This document shows, one piece after another, positions 1 through 5,926 of a stretch of 6,232 nt of DNA. Source of the DNA: Bacillota bacterium (GTDB taxonomy: Bacteria; Bacillota; Clostridia; Lachnospirales; Lachnospiraceae). The DNA lies in contig JAEWRS010000261.1 of the NCBI GenBank assembly GCA_023398855.1, forward strand, positions 1-6,232. The letters run 5' to 3'. The position numbers and the translations under genes were made by a program. The number at the start of each line of letters is the position of its first letter. Positions within the stretch are counted from its first letter, which is position 1. The notes below the pieces were generated by a model. It ran no database searches. It saw only the letters and a list, made by a program, of their open reading frames with translations, and was not told the origin of the DNA.

Positions 1-2
1 AT

Positions 3-602
3 ATTGAGCAGATAGAAGAAATCATAAAGCGTGATGCAGCCTTAACTTACGCTCTTCTTAAAATTGTCAATTCCGCTTACTTTGCTTTGCGCCGGAGAGT
101 TTCCTCCATACGTCAGGCATTGGTGACTATGGGAATCAGCCAGTTAAAGCAGTGGGTATATCTCTTAAGCTTTAATAATGACTTTGACAATAATGAATCC
201 CTTGAGGCCACGATGAAAGTGTCCTTCCTGCGGGCTAATTATGCCATGGCTCTTTCCGATCATGTACAAGGTCTCCCGATTATCCGGTCTGAGATCTATA
301 TGATGGGAATGTTCTCTACCCTGCAGTATATGATTGACGCCCCTCTGGAAGAAATACTGGAGGAAGTTCCGGTGGCTCAGGAAATAAAGGATGCGCTGAT
401 CAGACAAGAGGGAATTTGCGGAACTCTTTACAAACTCATTTTAAGCTATGAAGATGCGGAATGGAAGAATGTGAAAGCATTAGCAGATCAATTAGGCATT
501 CCTTCTGGTTTGCTGGCACAAACTTATATGGATTGTGTTGAGGCCGTAAATGAAATATGGAAAGGTCTTACCAATGATGCAACTCAGGACTCTGAGAATT
601 GA
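3..602 (+). CDS. EAL-HDOD (YuxH-type) signalling protein, C-terminal part only
   Basis: The reading frame is open from the window edge, so this is the last 199 residues of a longer protein whose start lies upstream; the TTG at 87 is internal, because the preceding codons encode a well-matched HDOD stretch (RDAALTYALLKIVNSAYF). That stretch and the following 'SSIRQALVTMGISQLKQWVYLL' segment are typical of the HDOD fold, a relative of HD phosphohydrolases that lacks the metal-binding HD pair. The remainder (GMFSTLQYMIDAPLEEIL, then a 'SYEDAEWKNV' segment near the end) matches the C-terminal half of EAL-HDOD proteins, so a c-di-GMP phosphodiesterase-like EAL domain is expected upstream but is not visible. 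Whether that EAL domain is catalytic cannot be judged here. The protein is probably cytoplasmic. It converges with the ComFB-domain gene, with only 17 bases between the two stop codons. A stand-alone HDOD protein is the less likely alternative. Confidence 0.85.
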   Translation: MEQIEEIIKRDAALTYALLKIVNSAYFALRRRVSSIRQALVTMGISQLKQWVYLLSFNNDFDNNESLEATMKVSFLRANYAMALSDHVQGLPIIRSEIYMMGMFSTLQYMIDAPLEEILEEVPVAQEIKDALIRQEGICGTLYKLILSYEDAEWKNVKALADQLGIPSGLLAQTYMDCVEAVNEIWKGLTNDATQDSEN

Positions 603-603
603 G

Positions 604-641
604 AAGAGAAAACCCACGCCTAATGGTGTGGGTTTTCTTTT
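604..641. terminator. Bidirectional intrinsic terminator between convergent genes
   Basis: The arms AGAAAACCCACGCC (607-620) and GGTGTGGGTTTTCT (625-638) pair over 14 positions with a single G-T wobble around a TAAT loop (621-624), and weaker pairing extends to 604 and 641. On the + strand the right arm runs into TTTTCTTTT. On the - strand the left arm reads TTTTCTCTTCTC, so both directions have a pyrimidine-rich tail. It lies 2 bases after the HDOD gene stop and contains the last codons and stop of the ComFB-domain gene. Confidence 0.85.
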
Positions 642-1255
642 ACAACGGAACAGGCCTTTGTCAGTTCCACAATAATCTGTTGGGAGAAACGGTTGGAATA
701 AAAGTTTAAAAGAGGAGATGCGGAGGGTGGCTCCACAACAATATATTTGGGTGGCAGGTTGGTCAGTGCCAGAGCCGTAACATCTGCAATGCAGTGGTCA
801 CATAGGCATACCCCGAACTTCTCCATATATTCTTTTGCCTTGCTCTTAACCACATATTCCATGACATTTAAGTATTTATAGTCCAAGGGCTTGAAACTCG
901 TTGATTCTGATGGAAGCGCTTCGTCAGAAGGTGTTCCATTCTGGAGCTGTGTTTCCTTTGATTCATCTTCCGCGACAATTTCCTGTTCCAGCTGCTGCTT
1001 TATTAACTCTGCAACAGGGTCAGGCGCTGAGGAGGACATGTCTATAATGGAAATGGGCGAGGGAGTGAAGGGGCCATCCTGGGTTTGGATAGACGCCTGC
1101 TGGGCCAAAACGGTCAATTCCTTAATGGTCCCGCCCGATTCATTTGTGAGGCTGGCTGCAATATTTTCCTTTGCTGCTTCTGTCTTTGGAGATTCAGAAT
1201 CATCACCGGCCAACAGATTCATGACATGGGCCGTTTTACTGCTTTTTCTTGCCAT
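620..1255 (-). CDS. ComFB-domain protein with ParA-partner-like N-terminus
   Basis: The 211-residue protein has three parts. Residues 1-17 (MARKSSKTAHVMNLLAG) are basic then hydrophobic, like the short N-terminal peptides by which ParB-type partners stimulate ParA ATPases. Residues 18 to about 124 are rich in S, T, P, E and Q and look like a flexible linker, apart from a possible helix around 80-95. Residues 129-206 form a ComFB domain: NVMEYVV (130-136), the cysteine cluster C150-L-C152-D-H-C155, D158, and ALALTNLPPKY (161-171), with a further Cys202. In the family the cysteines can bind zinc, and ComFB-domain proteins in cyanobacteria have been reported to bind cyclic di-nucleotides; the short ComFB of Bacillus lies in the comF competence operon. 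This protein is about twice the usual length and is not in a comF context. The ATG has AGAGGAG 8 bases upstream. The gene begins 22 bases after the ParA gene stop, so the two are probably cotranscribed. The domain call is firm; the ParA partnership is inferred. Confidence 0.82.
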   Translation of the reverse strand: MARKSSKTAHVMNLLAGDDSESPKTEAAKENIAASLTNESGGTIKELTVLAQQASIQTQDGPFTPSPISIIDMSSSAPDPVAELIKQQLEQEIVAEDESKETQLQNGTPSDEALPSESTSFKPLDYKYLNVMEYVVKSKAKEYMEKFGVCLCDHCIADVTALALTNLPPKYIVVEPPSASPLLNFYSNRFSQQIIVELTKACSVVKENPHH

Positions 1256-1263
1256 TGGTTAAA

Positions 1264-1270
1264 CTCCTCT
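1264..1270 (-). promoter_or_regulatory. Ribosome binding site of the ComFB-domain gene
   Basis: On the minus strand AGAGGAG ends 8 bases before the ATG at 1255. It fills most of the 22-base gap after the ParA gene, which supports coupled expression of the pair and fixes the ComFB-gene start. Confidence 0.75.
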
Positions 1271-1277
1271 CAAGGTG

Positions 1278-2051
1278 CTAATTCTTACGCTGTTTGATCT
1301 TTTCCAGGACTTCTGCAACCAGTGCTTTATAGTCTAAGGCAGGATTCGATCTGGGCGCATAATCCAGAAGGCTTTCTCCTTGAGCAGGTGCTTCCGCAAC
1401 GGAAACGCTGGACCGGATATGTGTGCTGAACACTGTGGTGTCGATTTGAACTGCAATGTTTTGAGCCATCTCTTTCACTTCTCTGGAAAGAAGTGTTCTG
1501 GGATTATATTTATTAAGCAGGATTCCCAGGACAACCAGGTCCGGGTTAACGGAGGAGCGGACTGTATTGATGGTATCCTTGATCTGGGAAACTCCCAGCA
1601 GGCTTAATATCTCCGGTACCATAGGAATGATCAGATAGTCTGCCGCCGCGTAGGCATTGACCGTTAAAATATTCAGTGCAGGAGGAGTATCAATGATAAT
1701 ATAATCATAATATCCTGCCACGGTAGAGAGGATGTTTTTCAGCATGCATTCTCTCTGCTTCCCCGAAAATTCCAGTTCAGCCCCGCTTAAAAGGATATTG
1801 GAGGATATTACATCACAGTATTTTGAAGACCGGATTGCCTCCTGCAAAGTAGCTGTTCCTTTAAAGACTTCGTATATGGTGGCGCAGGATTCGATTTCAA
1901 GACCAAGGCTGAAGCCTAAGTTACCCTGCGGATCCAAATCCACTGCCAGGACTCTTTTCTGGTTCATAGCCAGACCACAGGCAAGAGAGCAGGAAGTGGT
2001 TGTTTTGCCTACGCCGCCCTTTTGATTTGTAATAGCAATTACAGTTGACAA
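1278..2051 (-). CDS. ParA/Soj-family ATPase (orphan, non-segregation context)
   Basis: Numbered from the TTG start used here (257 residues), the protein has the deviant Walker A motif KGGVGKTT (11-18) with signature Lys11 and phosphate-binding Lys16, the Walker A' motif DLDPQGN (38-44), Walker B IIIDTPP (118-124) and the late Soj-type segment EAPAQG (220-225). ParA ATPases dimerise on ATP, bind DNA or membrane, and position plasmids, chromosomes, chemoreceptor arrays, flagella or other cargo when a partner stimulates hydrolysis. No parB gene or parS-like site is visible; the downstream gene encodes a ComFB-domain protein with a ParB-like N-terminal peptide. TTG at 2051 is chosen because GGAGG lies 8 bases before it and it gives MSTVIAITNQKGGVGKTT, the usual ParA N-terminus. 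The in-frame ATG at 2066 would add five residues but has no ribosome binding site. Near EAP, the Soj-like arginines appear to be Ser (STHIRSSVSVAEAP); Arg213 is close by, so nonspecific DNA binding is uncertain. The gene is divergent from fliD. Confidence 0.9.
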   Translation of the reverse strand: MSTVIAITNQKGGVGKTTTSCSLACGLAMNQKRVLAVDLDPQGNLGFSLGLEIESCATIYEVFKGTATLQEAIRSSKYCDVISSNILLSGAELEFSGKQRECMLKNILSTVAGYYDYIIIDTPPALNILTVNAYAAADYLIIPMVPEILSLLGVSQIKDTINTVRSSVNPDLVVLGILLNKYNPRTLLSREVKEMAQNIAVQIDTTVFSTHIRSSVSVAEAPAQGESLLDYAPRSNPALDYKALVAEVLEKIKQRKN

Positions 2052-2059
2052 CTTTGTTT

Positions 2060-2064
2060 CCTCC
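2060..2064 (-). promoter_or_regulatory. GGAGG ribosome binding site that selects the TTG start of the ParA gene
   Basis: GGAGG on the minus strand lies 8 bases before TTG 2051, an ideal spacing. It overlaps the alternative ATG at 2066 and falls inside the longer reading frame. No purine-rich site precedes that ATG; the upstream bases are AT-rich. Confidence 0.7.
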
Positions 2065-2073
2065 ATTCATAAA

Positions 2074-2096
2074 TTAAGATAATACTATTATCTTAA
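2074..2096. promoter_or_regulatory. Perfect 11-1-11 palindrome, likely operator
   Basis: TTAAGATAATA (2074-2084) and its exact reverse complement TATTATCTTAA (2086-2096) flank a single C at 2085. The site starts 23 bases upstream of the TTG start of the ParA gene, in the divergent intergenic region shared with fliD. A one-base centre and exact symmetry suggest a dimeric regulator. The 7-1-7 core (GATAATA-C-TATTATC) has the layout of Fur/PerR-type boxes but not their exact consensus. It is not followed by a T-run typical of a terminator and does not resemble the Bacillus parS sequence. The regulator is unknown. Confidence 0.55.
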
Positions 2097-2187
2097 GTAT
2101 ACAATATGTCGATAAATAAGTATAGCGAAAACAATAAAAAAACCGATTTTTGTCGAAACTTGGTTTATATATAGAAAGGAGTTCTAC
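2097..2187. other. AT-rich divergent intergenic region upstream of fliD and the ParA gene
   Basis: This stretch must carry promoters for at least one divergent unit. For fliD, CCGATTTT at 2143-2150 resembles a flagellar sigma-28 -10 element, but no TAAA lies at the expected 14-16 base distance. For the ParA gene, the minus strand carries two TATACT hexamers (around 2097-2102 and 2118-2123) usable as -10 elements, without a convincing -35. The fliD ribosome binding site AGAAAGGAG (2173-2181) lies 6 bases before its ATG. No riboswitch or small RNA is evident. Confidence 0.4.
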
Positions 2188-5064
2188 ATGGCATCGATCT
2201 CAAGCAACGTCAGCAATGTTTCTTCTATCCGGGGTTACGGTGGTCTTGTCAGCGGTTTGGACAGGGACAGTCTGATCCAGGGAATGACCTCGTCTACAAG
2301 GGCTAAGATCTCAAAGCAGCAGAAACAAAAACAAACTTACATATGGAAACAGGAGGCTTATCGTTCTGTCAGCTCCAAGCTTGTGGAATTTTCGCAAAAA
2401 TATACCTCCTACATCAACCAGTCAACCAATGTATCCAGCCCCAGCTTTTGGGCTAAGAGCAGTATTACAGCACTTGGTGAGAACAGCAAGTACGTCAGTG
2501 TATCAGGAAGCTCTTCTCTGACGGATTCTCTGTCTGTTGTAGGTGTGAAGCAGCTGGCAAAGGATACCACTATGTCTTCTGCTGGAAAGGTCTCCGACCA
2601 GCTGCTGACAACAGGCAGTATTGAACTGGGCTTAGAGGATGTCAGTACTTTGGAAGGACAGAGTCTTTACTTTCAATATGGCAGTAAAAGCTATGGTATT
2701 TCTTTTAGCACAGGTACCACGAGTGATGGATTCACCTATGACTATTCCAATGGTGCCAAAGCTCAGGAGTCAATTACCAGGACTCTTAAGAATGTTTCTA
2801 TCGGGAATGGCATGACATTAGCTGATGTGATTCAGGTAGAGGCGACTAATCCAACAGATCCGGATCAGGCCCTGTCCAAAAATGATCCGCTGGGTACACC
2901 CTTTAAGCTGAATTTTAAATCAACGGATAAAGCGTTGAACACCCTTCAGCTTGCAGGAGGAAGCAAAGGAGCACTTGCAGCCCTGGGTATTAAATACTTT
3001 GAACGATTAACTGATGAAGAGAAAAACATATCTCCTGAAGGTTTGTCAGAAGAATTGCTGGGCAAGAAACAGACTTTTTTTGAAAAAAAGACTTTTGCAG
3101 AGCGGGTAGGCGATAAGAACATCAGCTTTACCTATAATGGGACCACTAAATCAGTACAGTTTGCCAGTACAAAGGATATCCAGGCAATGGTAGGCAGTGA
3201 TGACAAGGAATCTTTAAAGTCTATTGCAGCTGATCTTGAGGCAAAACTGGGCAAGGCATTCGGGTCAGGCAGAATCAAGGTAGGGGTTCAGGAAGATACT
3301 AAAAATGGGGGATATCAGTTAAAGTTTGAGACAAAGGACCCTGTTACCCAAGGGCCTGATAATTCTTCCATATTGGCAATATCCTATGCTGACACAGGAG
3401 TGGTGGGCAAGACAGGAGCCTTGAAGGTGGAGTATGGAGAATCCAATCGTCTGAACCTTTCCACCTCTCTCATCAATTCCGGACTTAATGGAATTGATGA
3501 TAAACTGGGCACTAAATTAGTTGGTTACGAAACCACCTATTATACAGGATCATTAAAGGCGCTGGAGCTGATTGATAATCTGGGAAGCAAAGTGAAAGAT
3601 GATATGGATGCTGCGGCATTAAAGAGTTTGATTTCGTCAAATTATTCCCATCTTCCGGATACGGCATTAAGCAGTGCTTATGAAGCGATCGATCACTTTA
3701 AGGAAGAAGGAGCCACAACAGCTGGAGAATTGAAGGCTGCCATGGGAACTTATATAAGTGACAGAGAATTAAAGCTTACAATTAATGGCACAGACATTAA
3801 GGGACTTTCCTACAACAGCACAATTAATGAAATAATCGGCAAGGTTAATGCTTCCGATGCAGGTGTTACCATGAGCTATATGAGGAATGCGGACAAGTTT
3901 TCCGTTATATCTACGGCAGGTGGAGCAGCTGGAAAAATAGATTTTAGCAGGAACCCTGATGATCCCGGCGATACGGGTGATGCTGAACTTTTATTTGGAA
4001 AAAAAGATATCGATTATAACGTTGTTAAAGGTCAGGATGCAGTTGTCAGCGTAAAATACACTGGCTATGATGAAGTGATTGATCTCTTACGTGGCAGCAA
4101 CTCCTTTAATCTGGATGGGTTAAATGTCACGGTAAACGGCACTTTTGGATATAAAAGGGATGACACAAACGGATCATTTGTAAAGGCAGATGACGGAAGC
4201 TATTTACAGGTTGGCGATAAAACGAAACAATATAATGAAGATGGTGACGTAGTTGCTGGCGGAGAGTATGTGATGGCGGAAAATGGAACGCTTGTGAAGT
4301 CTTCCGGCGGTTTCTATTCCAAGGACATCACAAATTCAGTAACCTTTCGTTCCAAAACAGATTCCGATAAGATCGTAACCGCAATATCTGATATGGTCAA
4401 AGATTACAATGAAATCATCAAATTAGTAAATACTGAGGTCTCCACAAAACCAAACAGGAGTTATGAACCTCTGACAGAAGAACAGAAAGAGAAGCTTACG
4501 GAAGACCAGATCAAGATATGGGAAGAAAAGGCAAAGGCAGGAATGCTGTTTAATGATTCAGAGCTGAGGGGTCTGTCAGACAGCATGCGTTTCATTTTTG
4601 AAAGTGGTTCTCAGGATAAAGCGATGCTGGAATCCTTTGGTCTGTCCACAAGCTCTAACTATGGGGACAGCGGTAAGCTGGTACTTGACGAAACAAAGTT
4701 CCGGGCTGCTCTTGAGTCCAATGCTGAGGATCTGCAAAAGCTGTTTACCAAGGCTGCTGATCCTATAACAGGAGAAAAGGGCGGAGCTATGGCCCGTATT
4801 ACTACAATAACTGATAAGTATGCTTCTATCACAAATGCCAACAAAGGCATATTGATCGAAAGAGCCGGTTCCGTTTATGCACCTACCAGTATCCTGTCCA
4901 ATCACCTCCAGAAGAGTATTGACAGTATCAACAGTTATGTGAGTCGCTTAACGAGCCAACTAAAAACAGAAACAGACCGTTATGTAAAGCAGTTTACTTC
5001 GCTGGAGTCATTGATTTCACAAATGAATTCCCAGAGCAGCTGGCTTAGCTCATTCGGTTCGTAA
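2188..5064 (+). CDS. fliD: Flagellar filament cap protein FliD (hook-associated protein 2), extra-large
   Basis: The protein caps the growing flagellar filament outside the cell and folds incoming flagellin; it is exported by the flagellar type III system, with no Sec signal. Residues about 13-135 are the FliD N-terminal domain (YGGLVSGLDRDSLIQGM, 17-33). Residues about 714-955 are the C-terminal domain (ITNSVTFRSKT from 714; LVLDETKFRAAL; terminal coiled coil from about 905). Between them lie about 570 residues of variable, mostly beta-rich sequence, including a flagellin hook IN-like motif (about 526-586: LTINGTDIKGLSYNSTINEI, then DAGVTMSYM). I see no cysteine, as usual for axial flagellar proteins. 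At 958 residues it exceeds the common 450-700. The ATG has AGAAAGGAG 6 bases upstream. fliS follows 21 bases after the stop, the usual partner order. The frame is intact throughout. The identity is secure; the function of the insert is unknown. Confidence 0.95.
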   Translation: MASISSNVSNVSSIRGYGGLVSGLDRDSLIQGMTSSTRAKISKQQKQKQTYIWKQEAYRSVSSKLVEFSQKYTSYINQSTNVSSPSFWAKSSITALGENSKYVSVSGSSSLTDSLSVVGVKQLAKDTTMSSAGKVSDQLLTTGSIELGLEDVSTLEGQSLYFQYGSKSYGISFSTGTTSDGFTYDYSNGAKAQESITRTLKNVSIGNGMTLADVIQVEATNPTDPDQALSKNDPLGTPFKLNFKSTDKALNTLQLAGGSKGALAALGIKYFERLTDEEKNISPEGLSEELLGKKQTFFEKKTFAERVGDKNISFTYNGTTKSVQFASTKDIQAMVGSDDKESLKSIAADLEAKLGKAFGSGRIKVGVQEDTKNGGYQLKFETKDPVTQGPDNSSILAISYADTGVVGKTGALKVEYGESNRLNLSTSLINSGLNGIDDKLGTKLVGYETTYYTGSLKALELIDNLGSKVKDDMDAAALKSLISSNYSHLPDTALSSAYEAIDHFKEEGATTAGELKAAMGTYISDRELKLTINGTDIKGLSYNSTINEIIGKVNASDAGVTMSYMRNADKFSVISTAGGAAGKIDFSRNPDDPGDTGDAELLFGKKDIDYNVVKGQDAVVSVKYTGYDEVIDLLRGSNSFNLDGLNVTVNGTFGYKRDDTNGSFVKADDGSYLQVGDKTKQYNEDGDVVAGGEYVMAENGTLVKSSGGFYSKDITNSVTFRSKTDSDKIVTAISDMVKDYNEIIKLVNTEVSTKPNRSYEPLTEEQKEKLTEDQIKIWEEKAKAGMLFNDSELRGLSDSMRFIFESGSQDKAMLESFGLSTSSNYGDSGKLVLDETKFRAALESNAEDLQKLFTKAADPITGEKGGAMARITTITDKYASITNANKGILIERAGSVYAPTSILSNHLQKSIDSINSYVSRLTSQLKTETDRYVKQFTSLESLISQMNSQSSWLSSFGS

Positions 5065-5069
5065 GAAAT

Positions 5070-5076
5070 GGCGGTG
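5070..5076 (+). promoter_or_regulatory. GGCGGTG ribosome binding site that decides the fliS start
   Basis: GGCGGTG, one mismatch from GGAGGTG, is 9 bases before ATG 5086 but only 3 bases before ATG 5080, which favours the second ATG. Confidence 0.5.
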
Positions 5077-5085
5077 TAGATGATT

Positions 5086-5454
5086 ATGGCATCATACGGT
5101 TACCAGCATTATAAAGAACAAACAGTTAACACGATGACATCAGGAGAAATGCTTAATCTTCTTTATGATGAATTACTTAAACGGCTGACCCGGGCAGAAC
5201 TGGCACTGGAAAAAGATGATTTTGAGCTTTTTGAACAATCTGTTCAAAGGGCGGTGGATATTGTTACCTACTTAAAGGATACACTAAATCATAATTTTGA
5301 GATCAGCGCTGAACTAAGGCGTATGTATGACTTTTTTCTGTATGAATTCAGCAGGATGAGGGCAGGAAGGAATTCAGAGGTAATTAAAGAGGTCAGACCC
5401 TTAATTATTGATTTGCGTGATGCTTTTAAAGAGGCACAGCGGTTAAACAGTTAA
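5086..5454 (+). CDS. fliS: Flagellar export chaperone FliS
   Basis: FliS is a small helical cytosolic chaperone that wraps the C-terminus of flagellin, prevents premature polymerisation and delivers it to the export gate. From ATG 5086 the protein is 122 residues, a normal length. Family marks are the N-terminal YGYQHYKEQTVNTM (4-17), LLYDELLKRL (25-34), YDFFLYEF (81-88) and the final IDLRDAF (108-114), where many homologues have DLRDAW. ATG 5080 (adding Met-Ile) is possible, but MASYGYQ is the family-like start and has the better ribosome-binding-site spacing. It follows fliD by 21 bases, so the two are almost certainly cotranscribed, and a terminator hairpin follows at once. No flagellin gene is in the window. 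Confidence 0.93.
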   Translation: MASYGYQHYKEQTVNTMTSGEMLNLLYDELLKRLTRAELALEKDDFELFEQSVQRAVDIVTYLKDTLNHNFEISAELRRMYDFFLYEFSRMRAGRNSEVIKEVRPLIIDLRDAFKEAQRLNS

Positions 5455-5460
5455 ATGATC

Positions 5461-5507
5461 CGGCCTGGAGGGGAGGAAGCTTTCCTCCCAGGCCGTTTTG
5501 ATTTTTA
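5461..5507 (+). terminator. Intrinsic terminator after fliS
   Basis: CGGCCTGG (5461-5468) pairs with CCAGGCCG (5488-5495). Inside, GAGGAA (5473-5478) pairs with TTCCTC (5482-5487) around a GCT loop, with a 4-base bulge AGGG on the left arm. TTTTGATTTTT follows from 5496. It lies 6 bases after the fliS stop. It probably ends the fliD-fliS unit or partly attenuates read-through into the next gene. Confidence 0.85.
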
Positions 5508-5530
5508 AAAATGTTAATTAGGGGGATGAC

Positions 5531-5926
5531 ATGGACGATTCAATGCTGATTGAGATTCTAAAAGAAGTGCAGAACAAATATCAATGTATCACAGAGATTG
5601 ATCGCATCACCAGAGAGATTGGGGAATCCTTATCCAGAAATGACAGAGCTTCCGTTCAGCTGCTTTTGGGAATGCGCCAGGAAGAAATGGATCAGGTGGA
5701 TATCCATGAAAGAAATATCAATTGCCTGTTATCAGCCCTGCCTCCTGTAGAAACAGATCAAGTCATGGGTTGGATAAAAGGGAATGATGCACATAAACCG
5801 GAAGGCCCTGTAGCTGAAAAGCTTGTGGAGAGAGGTAAGTCTTTCCAGCTTTTGATGAAACGGGTGATCGAAATGGACCGCTTGATCAGTACCCGTTTGG
5901 CAGGAAAAGACTCTTTTTACAGTTAG
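5531..5926 (+). CDS. Probable FlgN/FliT-like flagellar chaperone
   Basis: The 131-residue product is nearly all helical in appearance, with no signal peptide or membrane segment. Helix-forming stretches are about 3-36 (LIEILKEVQNKYQCITEIDR), 38-68 (RASVQLLLGMRQEEMDQVDI) and 95-124 (AEKLVERGKSFQLLMKRVIE), with a break around 70-93 (LPPVE, GNDAHKPEGP). The central 'LLxxRQEEMDQV' resembles the helix of FlgN and FliT chaperones, which escort hook-associated and cap proteins to the export apparatus, and the position after fliD-fliS fits FliT. The match is by pattern and context, not by a decisive motif. AGGGGG lies 5 bases before the ATG. A terminator separates it from fliS, so it may have its own promoter or rely on read-through. 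Its stop overlaps that of the opposing peptidase gene. Confidence 0.6.
   Translation: MDDSMLIEILKEVQNKYQCITEIDRITREIGESLSRNDRASVQLLLGMRQEEMDQVDIHERNINCLLSALPPVETDQVMGWIKGNDAHKPEGPVAEKLVERGKSFQLLMKRVIEMDRLISTRLAGKDSFYS

Noticed and set aside
87..602. Complete 171-residue gene starting at TTG 87
   Set aside because: The same frame is open to the window edge and the residues before the TTG match the HDOD domain, so the TTG is internal.
891..1262. 123-residue + strand open frame
   Set aside because: It lies wholly antisense to the ComFB-domain gene, whose product has clear family motifs; the + frame shows none.
2074..2096. Palindrome as a parS centromere site
   Set aside because: It does not resemble the TGTTTCACGTGAAACA-type parS, there is a single copy, and no ParB is encoded nearby.
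2113..2150. Sigma-28 flagellar promoter for fliD (CCGATTTT at 2143)
   Set aside because: The -10-like element is present, but the nearest upstream TAAA (2113-2116) is 26 bases away instead of about 14-16, so I do not call a promoter.
4576..4905. Minus-strand open frames inside fliD
   Set aside because: They are shadows of the conserved FliD C-terminal coding region, with no recognisable domain or ribosome binding site.
5080..5085. fliS start at ATG 5080
   Set aside because: It leaves only 3 bases to the ribosome binding site and adds Met-Ile, which is not typical; ATG 5086 fits better.
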